Positions 45,628 to 54,224 of a DNA stretch of 64,000 bases are shown here, piece by piece (the first letter of the stretch is position 1; every line of letters begins with the position of its first letter). The notes below the pieces were generated by a model that did not search any database, was not told the DNA's origin, and saw only the letters and a program-made list of their open reading frames with translations. The position numbers and the translations under genes are program-made. The stretch comes from Stutzerimonas xanthomarina DSM 18231. Its GTDB lineage: Bacteria; Pseudomonadota; Gammaproteobacteria; Pseudomonadales; Pseudomonadaceae. The stretch lies in contig NZ_FQXA01000008.1 in the NCBI RefSeq assembly GCF_900129835.1, positions 1 to 64,000 of the forward strand. Direction: 5' to 3'.

Positions 45628-48372
45628 ATGAGCCAAGCGCCTCTCGTTCTGGTGGACGGTTCGTCCTACCTCTACCGCGCCTTCCACGCCCTGCCGCCGT
45701 TGACTACTTCTACCGGCAAGCCCACCGGCGCGGTGAAGGGCGTGCTGAACATGCTGCTGTCGTTGCGCCGGCAGTATCCGGACAGCCCCTTCGCCGTGGT
45801 TTTCGATGCGAAGGGGCCGACCTTCCGCGACACCCTGTTCGCTGAATACAAATCCCACCGCCCGCCGATGCCCGATGACCTGCGTGGCCAGGTCGAACCA
45901 CTGCATGCCAGCGTGCGCGCGCTCGGCATGCCGCTGCTGTGCGTCGACGGGGTCGAAGCAGACGACGTAATCGGCACCCTGGCGCGGCAATGCGCGGCGC
46001 TCAAGCGCGACGTGATCATTTCCACTGGAGACAAGGACATGGCCCAGCTGGTCTGCCCGCACGTCACCCTGGTCAACACCATGACCGGCAGCGTCTATGA
46101 CATCGAAGGCGTGAAGAACAAGTTCGGCGTCGGCCCGGAGCTGATCATCGACTTCCTCGCGCTGATGGGCGACAAGGTCGACAACATCCCCGGTGTACCC
46201 GGGGTCGGCGAGAAGACCGCGTGCGGCCTGCTCAACGGCATCGAAGGCGGCATCAAGGGGCTCTACGAGAACCTCGACAAGGTTTGCGACCTGCCGATTC
46301 GCGGCGCCAAGTCGCTGGCCGCCAAGCTCGAGGAACATCGTGACGCTGCGTTCATGTCCTACGAGTTGGCGACCATCAAGATCGACGTGCCGCTGGACGT
46401 GCAGGTCGGCGACCTGATGCCCGGCGAGCCGCACCGCGAGGCGCTGATCGCCTTGTACCGCGAGCTGGAATTCAAGAACTGGCTCGACGATCTGCTGCGC
46501 GAAGCCAAGGCCGCCGGCGAGAACTGTGAAGTGCAGCCCGAAGGGTGCTCGATCCAGGCTGAGGCCCAATACACGACGATCTTCGAGCAGGCGGAATTCG
46601 ATACTTGGCTCGACCGCCTGAAGGCTGCCGATTGCTTTGCCTTCGACACCGAGACCACCAGCATCGACGCGCAGAAGGCGCAGCTGGTCGGTGTGTCCTT
46701 TGCCATCGAGGCAGGCCAGGCCGCCTATGTGCCGCTCGGCCACAGCTACATGGGCGTTCCGCAGCAGCTGGACATGGATGCCGTACTGGCCGCGCTCAAA
46801 CCTCTGCTGGAAGACCCGAACACGCGCAAGATCTGCCAGCACGGCAAATACGACATGAACGTGCTGATGCACTATGGCATCGAGATGCGTGGTATGAGCT
46901 TCGACACCATGCTCGAATCCTACGTGCTCGACGCCACCGCCACGCGCCACGACATGGACAGCCTGGCGCTGAAATACCTCGGCCGCGGCACCATTCGTTT
47001 CGAGGACATCGCCGGCAAAGGCGCCAAGCAGTTGACCTTCGACCAGATCGCGGTCGAGCAGGCGGGGCCTTATGCAGCGGAAGACGCCGACGTGACGTTG
47101 CGCCTGCACCAAACGCTGATGGACAAGCTCGAAGCTACGCCTTCGCTGCTCAAGGTGCTCAACGAAATCGAGATGCCACTGGTGCCGGTGTTGGCGCGTA
47201 TCGAGCGCAACGGCGCATTGGTCGACGCTAACCTGCTCGGGCTGCAGAGCGTCGAGCTGGGCAACAAGCTGGTCGAGCTGGAACGCGAGGCCTATGGCAT
47301 CGCCGGTGAAGAGTTCAATCTGGGCTCGCCCAAGCAGCTCTGCGCCATCCTTTATGACAAGCTCGGCTGCCCGGTGCTGTCAAAGACTGCCGGCGGACAG
47401 CCGTCCACCGCAGAAAGCGTGCTGGCCGAGTTGGCCGAGCGTGACTACCCGCTGCCCCAGGTCATCATGCAGCACCGCTCGTTGAGCAAGCTCAAGGGCA
47501 CCTACACCGACAAGCTGCCGCTGCAGATAAACCCGCGCACCGGCCGCATCCACACCAGCTATCATCAGGCCGTGACCGCAACCGGGCGACTGTCTTCGAG
47601 CGATCCGAACCTGCAGAACATCCCGATCCGCACGGCCGAGGGTCGGCGCATTCGTCAGGCTTTCGTCGCCGCGCCGGGCTACAAACTGCTGGCGGCGGAC
47701 TACTCGCAGATCGAGCTGCGCATCATGGCGCACCTGGCCCAGGATGCCGGGCTGTTGTACGCCTTCCAGAACGACCTGGACGTCCACCGTGCCACGGCGG
47801 CCGAAGTGTTCGGCGTCGAGCTGGACCAGGTCAGCAACGATCAGCGGCGCAGCGCCAAGGCGATCAACTTCGGTCTGATCTATGGCATGAGTGCCTTTGG
47901 CCTGGCCAAGCAGATCGACGTCTCGCGTGGCGAAGCACAGGCCTACATCGACCGCTACTTTGCCCGCTACCCCGGCGTGCTCGCCTACATGGAGCGCACC
48001 CGCACCCAGGCGGCAGAGCAGGGCTACGTGGAAACGCTGTTCGGCCGGCGGCTGTACCTGCCGGAAATCAATTCCAAGAATGGCGCCATGCGCAAAGGCG
48101 CTGAGCGCACGGCGATCAACGCACCGATGCAGGGCACCGCGGCGGACATCATCAAGCGCGCCATGATCGCGGTGGACAACTGGCTGCAGGAGAGCGGGCT
48201 GGATGCGCGCGTGATCCTGCAGGTACACGATGAACTGGTGGTCGAAGTTCGGGAAGATCTGGTCGAGCAGGTGCGCGCGCAGATTCTGCCGTTGATGAGC
48301 GCAGCCGCTCAGCTGGACGTGCCGCTACTGGTCGAAGCCGGGGTCGGTAATAACTGGGACGAAGCGCACTAA
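45628..48372 (+). CDS. polA: DNA polymerase I
   Basis: A 914-residue polymerase for Okazaki-fragment maturation and repair. N-terminal 5'-3' exonuclease (residues ~1-300; LVLVDGSSYLYRAFHAL, VVFDAKGPTFRDTLFAEYK, ALMGDKVDNIPGVPGVGEKTA). 3'-5' exonuclease near 320-510 with FDTET (Asp340, Glu342), so proofreading is intact. Polymerase motif A ADYSQIELR (Asp691), O-helix RRSAKAINFGLIYGMSAFGLA, motif C QVHDELVVE (Asp868). The start at 45628 (MSQAPLVLVDGS) is the conserved family start; the frame continues upstream but overlaps the DUF2782 gene. Confidence 0.98.
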   Translation: MSQAPLVLVDGSSYLYRAFHALPPLTTSTGKPTGAVKGVLNMLLSLRRQYPDSPFAVVFDAKGPTFRDTLFAEYKSHRPPMPDDLRGQVEPLHASVRALGMPLLCVDGVEADDVIGTLARQCAALKRDVIISTGDKDMAQLVCPHVTLVNTMTGSVYDIEGVKNKFGVGPELIIDFLALMGDKVDNIPGVPGVGEKTACGLLNGIEGGIKGLYENLDKVCDLPIRGAKSLAAKLEEHRDAAFMSYELATIKIDVPLDVQVGDLMPGEPHREALIALYRELEFKNWLDDLLREAKAAGENCEVQPEGCSIQAEAQYTTIFEQAEFDTWLDRLKAADCFAFDTETTSIDAQKAQLVGVSFAIEAGQAAYVPLGHSYMGVPQQLDMDAVLAALKPLLEDPNTRKICQHGKYDMNVLMHYGIEMRGMSFDTMLESYVLDATATRHDMDSLALKYLGRGTIRFEDIAGKGAKQLTFDQIAVEQAGPYAAEDADVTLRLHQTLMDKLEATPSLLKVLNEIEMPLVPVLARIERNGALVDANLLGLQSVELGNKLVELEREAYGIAGEEFNLGSPKQLCAILYDKLGCPVLSKTAGGQPSTAESVLAELAERDYPLPQVIMQHRSLSKLKGTYTDKLPLQINPRTGRIHTSYHQAVTATGRLSSSDPNLQNIPIRTAEGRRIRQAFVAAPGYKLLAADYSQIELRIMAHLAQDAGLLYAFQNDLDVHRATAAEVFGVELDQVSNDQRRSAKAINFGLIYGMSAFGLAKQIDVSRGEAQAYIDRYFARYPGVLAYMERTRTQAAEQGYVETLFGRRLYLPEINSKNGAMRKGAERTAINAPMQGTAADIIKRAMIAVDNWLQESGLDARVILQVHDELVVEVREDLVEQVRAQILPLMSAAAQLDVPLLVEAGVGNNWDEAH

Positions 48373-48530
48373 AAGCATGCGCGAGCGGGTGCCGCAGGAG
48401 ACTGTTATCCGGGGGCGCGGCTGCATCAGCTGCTGTATCGATGCAGAAGATGACTGGCAATATTCCGACTTGGAGCGCCGCGTTCTAGAGCGGCTACGCT
48501 CCGTTTCGGAAATATTTTTCGTTTCGCATT

Positions 48531-48559
48531 GAACTCATAGATCGAAAGGCCAGTCATAG
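48531..48559 (+). promoter_or_regulatory. AlgU (sigma-22/RpoE-type) promoter of the sRNA
   Basis: GAACTC (48531-48536), 17-nt spacer, TCATAG (48554-48559). This resembles the envelope-stress sigma factor pattern GAACTT-N16/17-TCtgA. It places the start of transcription near 48565. Confidence 0.6.
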
Positions 48560-48564
48560 GCTAC

Positions 48565-48692
48565 GAAGGGTGTAAAAGCCTTTCGATGCTCCTTGTTGTG
48601 TTAAGTGTTGGCAGATCTCTGGTTGCGTCATTGGCGCACCGGACTTAAACCTCGGACTTCCCCCTCCCCCAACGAAGTCCGAGGTTTTTTTT
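48565..48692 (+). ncRNA. ersA: ErsA-like small RNA
   Basis: A predicted ~128-nt RNA directly downstream of polA, the place occupied by ErsA in P. aeruginosa (between polA and engB) and Spot 42 in enterobacteria. It ends in a strong terminator: AACCTCGGACTT / AAGTCCGAGGTT (stem from 48647 to 48687) followed by eight T. The 15-nt loop is C-rich (CCCCCTCCCCC), suited to pairing with G-rich ribosome sites; C-rich loops of this kind are known for ErsA as I recall. The length agrees with ErsA (~130 nt). The 5' end is inferred from the AlgU-like promoter. Known ErsA regulates algC and biofilm genes; the targets here are untested. Confidence 0.65.
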
Positions 48693-48708
48693 CGTCTTGA
48701 CGAAAAAA
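48687..48708. terminator. Second hairpin just after the sRNA terminator
   Basis: TTTTTTCGTC-TT-GACGAAAAAA is a perfect 10-bp inverted repeat with a 2-nt loop, overlapping the T-run of the sRNA terminator. It could back up termination or serve leftward transcripts. Confidence 0.45.
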
Positions 48709-48921
48709 CCAAGGGCCCAGCCGAGCGTTCGCCGCTCCTCCCGCGCTGAGCGTTGCCAACCCGGCGAACCACACCCTCAACCCCCTCCGTTCTGTTGTTG
48801 ACGCGCGCGTTGGCCGAAGGTCTCCTGCGGCTGATTGAGGTCCTGCTTGAACGTCAGCCCCTCGGCGCAACGCCAGCGATAGCCGTTCAAAACAAGCCAA
48901 ATAATTTTTATGAGAAAACTC

Positions 48922-48939
48922 ATTTGCTAGCACGCAAAT
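48922..48939. promoter_or_regulatory. Inverted repeat ATTTGC-N6-GCAAAT
   Basis: Perfect 6-bp arms with a 6-nt spacer, two bases upstream of the candidate GntR operator. It could be a regulator site, or flank a -35/-10 region; I did not find a second copy in the window. Confidence 0.4.
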
Positions 48940-48941
48940 CG

Positions 48942-48955
48942 TGGACTAACGTCCA
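48942..48955. promoter_or_regulatory. Candidate GntR operator, site 1 (dctP promoter)
   Basis: TGGACTAACGTCCA is a near-perfect palindrome (TGGAC/GTCCA around TAAC). Related motifs lie next to the regulator gene (59403-59418) and upstream of the GlcG-like gene (59595-59607). It lies ~170 bp before dctP. Confidence 0.5.
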
Positions 48956-49123
48956 AAAGTGAATTATGAATTCATTTCGATCAGCCGCGTGGTCCGGCAA
49001 GTGCGTGAGTCCCGTTACTCGTTCGTTCGATAGATGCCAGAACAGCGATGATGTGGCTGTAGGGCAAGTCCCGGCTTTTGCGGCGTTGGGCACCAACAAC
49101 AATAACAATTAGCGGAGATCCAC

Positions 49124-50107
49124 ATGAAAGTCTCAAAGAAAGCGCTTCTTGCATCGGTACTGGCGCTCGGCGTTGGAATGGGCGTTTCAGCAGCACACGC
49201 GGCGGACAAACAAATAAAATTTGGTCATGTGGGCGGGCCAGGCTCCCTATTTGAGATAACGGCTAACGAATTTGCTCGAATCGCCAATGAAACACTGGAG
49301 GGGTACGAGGTTGTGCCCTACGGCTCCAGTCAGCTCGGTAGCGATTCGCAAATGCTCAACAAGCTCAAGCTGGGCACACTTGATCTGGCGTTGCCATCCA
49401 CGGTCATGAGCAGCGTCAGTCCCGAGTTCTCGCTTTTTGAAATGCCGTACCTGATTAAGGATCGGGAGCACATGAAAAAAGTGCGCGACGAAGTGGTGCG
49501 CAGCGTCATGTACCCAGCGGCGGAAAAGCGGAACCTCAATATCATTGCCGTGTGGGAGAACGGCAGCCGCCAGATCACCAACAACAGCCGACCTATTGTG
49601 GTACCAAAAGATCTCGAAGGGCTAAAGCTGAGAACGCCGAACGGGATCTGGCGCGTTGAAATGTTCCAGGGCTACGGCGCAAACCCTGCGCCCATGGCGC
49701 TTTCCGAAGCCTTCGTTGCACTGCAAACCGGCGCGATGGACGGCCAGGAAAACCCGCTCGTGCAAATTTACTCCCAGCGTTTCCATGAGGTTCAGCGCTA
49801 TCTCTCCATGTCCAACCATGTCTACACCCCGGCGTTTGTGGTGGCGGGTGCCAGCTGGAAGCGTCTGCCGGATGAGGTGAGAACAGTGCTGTCGGATGCA
49901 GCGATGGAATTGGAAGATTTTGCTCTGAAGCAAGGTGAGGAGCTCGATAACAGCCTTGTCGCAAAAATGAAAGAGGCTGGCATGGAAGTCAATGAGGTCG
50001 ATCAGCAGGCATTCATCGACGGCTCGGATGCAATTTATGCGAAGTTCTCCGAGGAAGTCGATGGTGGCAAGGAAATGCTGGAAAAAGTAAGGCAGCTCCG
50101 AGACTGA
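49124..50107 (+). CDS. TRAP transporter solute-binding protein (DctP family)
   Basis: A 327-residue periplasmic binding protein of a tripartite ATP-independent transporter. Signal peptide MKVSKKALLASVLALGVGMG...AHA, cleaved before ADKQ. Family features: IKFGHVGGPGSLFEITANEFA, FQGYGANPAPMALSEAFVALQTGAMDGQENP with the conserved carboxylate-binding Arg in GLKLRTPNG near residue 170. DctP proteins usually bind C4-dicarboxylates, 2-oxo/hydroxyacids or aromatic acids. First gene of the accessory operon, followed by the small and large membrane subunits. The substrate is not predictable by eye. Confidence 0.93.
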   Translation: MKVSKKALLASVLALGVGMGVSAAHAADKQIKFGHVGGPGSLFEITANEFARIANETLEGYEVVPYGSSQLGSDSQMLNKLKLGTLDLALPSTVMSSVSPEFSLFEMPYLIKDREHMKKVRDEVVRSVMYPAAEKRNLNIIAVWENGSRQITNNSRPIVVPKDLEGLKLRTPNGIWRVEMFQGYGANPAPMALSEAFVALQTGAMDGQENPLVQIYSQRFHEVQRYLSMSNHVYTPAFVVAGASWKRLPDEVRTVLSDAAMELEDFALKQGEELDNSLVAKMKEAGMEVNEVDQQAFIDGSDAIYAKFSEEVDGGKEMLEKVRQLRD

Positions 50108-50191
50108 TAGGTGATATCTCCGTTGTGCATGACTTACGTATCCGCAAGTCATGCACGAAACAATCGAGTTTCGATGTATCAGGAGGAGCTG

Positions 50192-50725
50192 ATGAGCTCA
50201 TTCACCACATTCAAACAAGGTTACTTCAAGTTTCTTGAAGTCATTGTTGTAATCAATATCATCGCGCTGGCGGTGGTAGTCACAATTGGCTTTATTTCAC
50301 GCCTGGTCGGTTCGCCCTTTAGCTGGTACGACGAAGTTGCATCCGTAGGATTGGCCTGGCTGACCTATTACGGAGCCGCACTGGCGGCGGCAAAGGGCGC
50401 CCACATAGGCTGCCCAAGTATTATTAATTATTTCTCTCCCAAGGTGCGGTTGCCGATTGCACTTATTGCAGAGGCGATCACGATCGGGTTCTTCGTACTG
50501 CTGGCATACACCGGCATGCAGGTAGTGCTCATTCTCGAAGGCTCAACGCTGGTCAGCCTGACCAATGTTCCGCTTCAGCTTACGCAATCGGTTATCCCGA
50601 TTGGTGCAGCGATGTTCATTGTTGCCGAATTCTTGCGGATACCCGATGTTATTGCGAGCGCTAAAGGCGCAGGGTTCGTCGACCATGAACTAGAAGAGCT
50701 AGAGGTTGAGCTAGCAAAAAGCTAA
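50192..50725 (+). CDS. TRAP transporter small permease (DctQ family)
   Basis: A 177-residue protein with four membrane helices (residues ~17-37, 50-70, 90-110, 130-150), typical for DctQ. FSWYDEVASVGLAWLTYYGAALAAAKGAHIG is the family-conserved region. RBS AGGAGGAG directly before the ATG at 50192; the open frame further up is not coding. It bridges the binding protein and the large subunit. Confidence 0.9.
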   Translation: MSSFTTFKQGYFKFLEVIVVINIIALAVVVTIGFISRLVGSPFSWYDEVASVGLAWLTYYGAALAAAKGAHIGCPSIINYFSPKVRLPIALIAEAITIGFFVLLAYTGMQVVLILEGSTLVSLTNVPLQLTQSVIPIGAAMFIVAEFLRIPDVIASAKGAGFVDHELEELEVELAKS

Positions 50726-50775
50726 GTTCCGAGCGATACCATTGAGACGCAAAGCTGCGCGCTCAGGAGAATAAA

Positions 50776-52062
50776 ATGACCATTCTTTACATGTTCCTTG
50801 GCCTTGTCCTGCTCATTCTGATCAATGTGCCTGTCGCCATAGCACTCGGACTTATTGGCGCGGCTGCGACCTTCGCCACTTATGGTGTCTCGGCACTTCC
50901 AAATATTGGCATGGTGATGTTCGACGGGGCGACCAGCTTTCCGCTAATTGCGATTCCGTTGTTTATCCTGGCCGGTGCCATCATGAATGCATCAAGCATT
51001 TCAAGGCGCCTCATCGATCTTGCATCGGCGATGCTTGGGTTCATAAAAGGTGGGTTGTCGATGGTGACCATTGGCGCCTCTATCTTTTTCGCGGAAATTT
51101 CTGGTTCTGCGGTGGCTGGCGTTTCTGCCATTGGCAGCATCATGATTCCAGCGATGAAGAAAAAGGGTTACTCCAAGGAGTATTCAGCCGCTCTTTCATC
51201 CTCTGCCGCCAGCCTGGCGATCATCTTGCCACCTTCGATCCCCATGATTCTTTATGCGGTGATGTCCGGAGAATCAGTGGTCAAGATGTTTGTTGCCGGC
51301 ATTTTTCCAGGAATCCTCGGGGCCCTGGGTTTAGCCGCCATGTGCTACTACTTGGCCAAGAAAAACAACTTCCCATCGGAAGGCACGTTCCAGGCATCAA
51401 GACTGTGGGAAGCATTCAAAGGCTCAATCTGGGCCTTGTCTATCCCGGTAATCATTCTTGGGGGCATTTTCGGTGGCATTGTTACCGCAACAGAGGGTGC
51501 CGCACTAGCGGTCGTTGTTGCCATTTTCATCAGTGCTTTCATATACCGGGAGTTCACCTTCAAAACCTTCTACAAGGCATGCCTTGATGCGGGTATACAA
51601 ACTGCAGTGGTCATGCTGCTTGTTGCAAGTTCGGCCGTGGTTGGCCTTTATCTGACCGAGACGCAGCTACCACAGCAACTGGCTAGCTCAATCAGCGAAT
51701 GGACCAGCAACAAGTATATAATCCTGGCATTGTTGAACGTAATCTTCTTGATCCTAGGTATATTCCTGCACTCTGCCGCAGCGATCATTCTGGTTGTGCC
51801 GATTGTGTTGCCGCTGATTCTTGCGGTTGGCATAGATCCCATTCACTTCGGTTTGATCGTCACGCTTAATTTGGCTATTGGCCAACAGACACCGCCGGTA
51901 GCCAGCGTGCTGATCGCCTCCTGTTCAATAGCCAAGTCGGATATATGGGCGACTAGCCGTACCAATCTCTGGTTCCTCGGCGTGCTCTTCGCAATCCTGA
52001 TCATGAACACTTATGTCCCAGCCGTTGCGATGTCACTGGTCAACTTTGTGTATGGCAGTTGA
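50776..52062 (+). CDS. TRAP transporter large permease (DctM family)
   Basis: A 428-residue, sodium-driven transport subunit with about 11-12 membrane helices. Family blocks: PLIAIPLFILAGAIMNASSISRRLIDLA, FAEISGSAVAGVSAIGSIMIPAMKKKGY, LPPSIPMILYAVMSGESVVKMF and FGLIVTLNLAIGQQTPPVASVL. Length is normal. RBS AGGAGA. Completes the transporter with the two upstream genes. Confidence 0.94.
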   Translation: MTILYMFLGLVLLILINVPVAIALGLIGAAATFATYGVSALPNIGMVMFDGATSFPLIAIPLFILAGAIMNASSISRRLIDLASAMLGFIKGGLSMVTIGASIFFAEISGSAVAGVSAIGSIMIPAMKKKGYSKEYSAALSSSAASLAIILPPSIPMILYAVMSGESVVKMFVAGIFPGILGALGLAAMCYYLAKKNNFPSEGTFQASRLWEAFKGSIWALSIPVIILGGIFGGIVTATEGAALAVVVAIFISAFIYREFTFKTFYKACLDAGIQTAVVMLLVASSAVVGLYLTETQLPQQLASSISEWTSNKYIILALLNVIFLILGIFLHSAAAIILVVPIVLPLILAVGIDPIHFGLIVTLNLAIGQQTPPVASVLIASCSIAKSDIWATSRTNLWFLGVLFAILIMNTYVPAVAMSLVNFVYGS

Positions 52063-52129
52063 TAGACATCGATGTTTCGAGGCTTCTGCTGCCAATGCCT
52101 GGCGGCAACGAACCGAAGGATTGAGTGAG

Positions 52130-52921
52130 ATGAGTGATCAGAACCAAGGCACCGTTGAATGCCATATCAAACAGGGCGTGGCTTGGGTCGGATTCAATCG
52201 GCCCGAAAGCCGCAATGCCATGACCTGGCATATGTACGACTCGCTGGCAGCAATATGCCAACAAGTAGATGCCGAACCGGCGGTGAATGCAGTGGTATTT
52301 CATGGCTGCGGGGGCGAAGCCTTTGTGGCAGGTACGGATATCAAGCAATTCAGTGGATTCGATGGCGAACAGGGCGTTGCGTATGAGCGCCGTATCGACA
52401 GTGCCATTGCCGGCCTGGAAACCATGCGCAAACCCACCATTGCCATGCTCGAAGGGTTCTGTGTCGGTGGCGGTGCGGCGATCGCCTTGGCGTGTGATTT
52501 TCGCTACTGCACGCCGTCGCTGAAGTTCGGGGTTCCTATTGCCAGGACGCTTGGCAACTGCCTGTCCGTGACCAACGTTTCACGTCTGATGGACTTATTA
52601 GGCGTCGCTCGCACCAAGGAAGTGCTCATGGCCGCGAAGTTCATCGAGGCACCCGAAGCAGCCTCGATCGGCTTGGTCAGCGATATTTTCGACGTAGACG
52701 CTATCAGGCAGGAAGTCGAAAACCGAGCGCAGGCGTTCGCCCGTCGGGCGCCGCTGACGGTGCAAGCATCGAAAGACATTATCAATCGCGTGCTCGCGAA
52801 CCGACGTGCGGCCGCAGATGCCAGTGACGACTGGGTACGGGCCTGTTATGGCAGCGAGGATTTCAAGGCAGCGGTCGGCAAGTTCGTTCACAAGACATCT
52901 TTTGAATGGACCGGGCGATAG
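52130..52921 (+). CDS. Crotonase-superfamily protein lacking both canonical catalytic Glu
   Basis: A 263-residue enoyl-CoA hydratase/isomerase-fold protein. The CoA/oxyanion parts are normal: GFNRPESRNAMTWHMYDSL, FVAGTDIKQF near residues 65-74, and GFCVGGGAAIALACDFRY near 109-126. But at the positions of the two catalytic Glu of enoyl-CoA hydratase (GGGCE and QPE) this protein has Ala117 (GGGAA) and Ile137 (GVPIA). It is therefore unlikely to be a standard hydratase; a lyase, hydrolase, isomerase or decarboxylase role is possible. It lies 67 bp after dctM and 34 bp before the CoA-transferase gene, so it probably acts on that enzyme's CoA thioester. Confidence 0.85.
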   Translation: MSDQNQGTVECHIKQGVAWVGFNRPESRNAMTWHMYDSLAAICQQVDAEPAVNAVVFHGCGGEAFVAGTDIKQFSGFDGEQGVAYERRIDSAIAGLETMRKPTIAMLEGFCVGGGAAIALACDFRYCTPSLKFGVPIARTLGNCLSVTNVSRLMDLLGVARTKEVLMAAKFIEAPEAASIGLVSDIFDVDAIRQEVENRAQAFARRAPLTVQASKDIINRVLANRRAAADASDDWVRACYGSEDFKAAVGKFVHKTSFEWTGR

Positions 52922-52955
52922 TTTTCCGATCAATTTCCGGCAGCGGAGGAATTCC

Positions 52956-54143
52956 ATGCTCCCGTTGAACAATATAAAAATACTCGATGTATCCCAGATC
53001 ATGGCCGGGCCTTACTGCACCATGGTTTTGGGAGACATGGGCGCAGAAGTCATCAAGGTCGAAAAGGCCAACGGCGGCGATGACAGCCGCCAAATGGGCC
53101 CGTACGTTAATGACGAATCCACCTGTTTCTCCCAGATCAACCGGAACAAGAAGAGCATTTCGCTGAACTTGAAGGATCAGCGCGCCAAGGACGTGTTCTA
53201 CCGACTGGCCAGTGAGGCCGATGTAATCGTGGAGAACTACCGCCCCGGCGTAACTCAGTCTCTGCAAATCGATTACGAAACTATCAAGGAGCTGAACCCA
53301 GGCATCATTTACTGCTCCATTTCCGGCTACGGGCAGACTGGCCCGTACACCAACAAGGGTGGTTTCGATCTGGTTGCGCAGGGCATGAGCGGCCTCATGT
53401 CGATGACTGGCGAGCCGGGTCGACGCCCTGTGAAAACAGGCATTGCGGTATATGACATAGGCGCGGGGATTACTGCGGTCTATTCCATTCTCGCGGCGTA
53501 CATCCACAAGATGAACACCGGGGAAGGACAGCATATCGATATCGCCATCACCGAATGCGGCTTGCCGTGGTTCAGCTGGGAAGCCGCCGCCTATTTCTCG
53601 GAGGGGAGAGTGCCCGAGCCAACAGGGTGGCGGCATCGAGTCTCCGCGCCATATCAGGCGTTCAAGACCAAAGATGGTTTTTTGATGCTCGGTTGTGCCA
53701 ATCAGCGAACCTGGGAGCGCTTTTGCCTCGATGTCATATCACGGCCCGAGCTGATCGATGACCCGCGTTTTGCAACGAACAGTGACCGCGGGCGCAATGT
53801 TGAAGTGCTCGAAGCCGTTATCGAAGACATCCTGACTCAACAGGACATGAATCACTGGCTTGAGCTTTGCGACGTGGCTGGCGTTCCGGCAGGCCCAATC
53901 AACAACTTCGCCCAAGCCATGGAAGACGAACATTTTCTTGCCCGGGGCATGGTTCAGGAGGTCGAGCATCCGGTGATCGGCAGAATGAAAACGATTGGTT
54001 TCCCGGCCAAGTTCTCTCGCACGCCTCTGCAGATCCGTCGGCCGGCACCGCTTTTTGCTCAGCATACAGACGAGATCCTCAGCGGCATTGGGATCAGCGA
54101 AGAGGAAGTAGGACGACTGAGGGCGGATGGCTGCATCAAGTAA
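52956..54143 (+). CDS. Class III CoA-transferase (CaiB/BaiF family)
   Basis: A 395-residue enzyme that moves CoA between carboxylic acids. Family motifs: IKILDVSQIMAGPYCTMVLGDMGAEVIKVEKANGGDDSR-type N-terminus, SISGYGQTGPYTNKGGFDLVAQGMSGLMS, and the catalytic Asp167 in GIAVYDIGAG. RBS GGAGGA. Length is usual for the group that uses succinyl-CoA or acetyl-CoA as donor and a dicarboxylate or hydroxyacid as acceptor. It would activate the imported substrate for the crotonase-like protein. Specificity is not predictable. Confidence 0.93.
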   Translation: MLPLNNIKILDVSQIMAGPYCTMVLGDMGAEVIKVEKANGGDDSRQMGPYVNDESTCFSQINRNKKSISLNLKDQRAKDVFYRLASEADVIVENYRPGVTQSLQIDYETIKELNPGIIYCSISGYGQTGPYTNKGGFDLVAQGMSGLMSMTGEPGRRPVKTGIAVYDIGAGITAVYSILAAYIHKMNTGEGQHIDIAITECGLPWFSWEAAAYFSEGRVPEPTGWRHRVSAPYQAFKTKDGFLMLGCANQRTWERFCLDVISRPELIDDPRFATNSDRGRNVEVLEAVIEDILTQQDMNHWLELCDVAGVPAGPINNFAQAMEDEHFLARGMVQEVEHPVIGRMKTIGFPAKFSRTPLQIRRPAPLFAQHTDEILSGIGISEEEVGRLRADGCIK

Positions 54144-54224
54144 CGTGGATTTTTATTATTTACTGATGAATTCAAAACGCAAAATACAAATATAACCAAT
54201 AGCGAAAGGCTACGGAGATATCTC

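Larger units (their letters stand above)
48709..49123. other. Junction and promoter region of the catabolic cluster
   Basis: About 415 bp without a supportable gene. The first ~180 bp are GC-rich; from ~48890 the base composition drops sharply (AAATAATTTTTATGAG) and regulatory-looking symmetry appears: the inverted repeat at 48922-48939, the operator candidate at 48942-48955 and a palindrome ATGAATTCAT at 48966-48975. The dctP ribosome site GGAG is at the right end. Confidence 0.55.

Noticed and set aside
48628..48933. Leftward frame across the sRNA terminator as a small gene
   Set aside because: It runs through the terminator hairpin of the sRNA and has no ribosome site or family resemblance.
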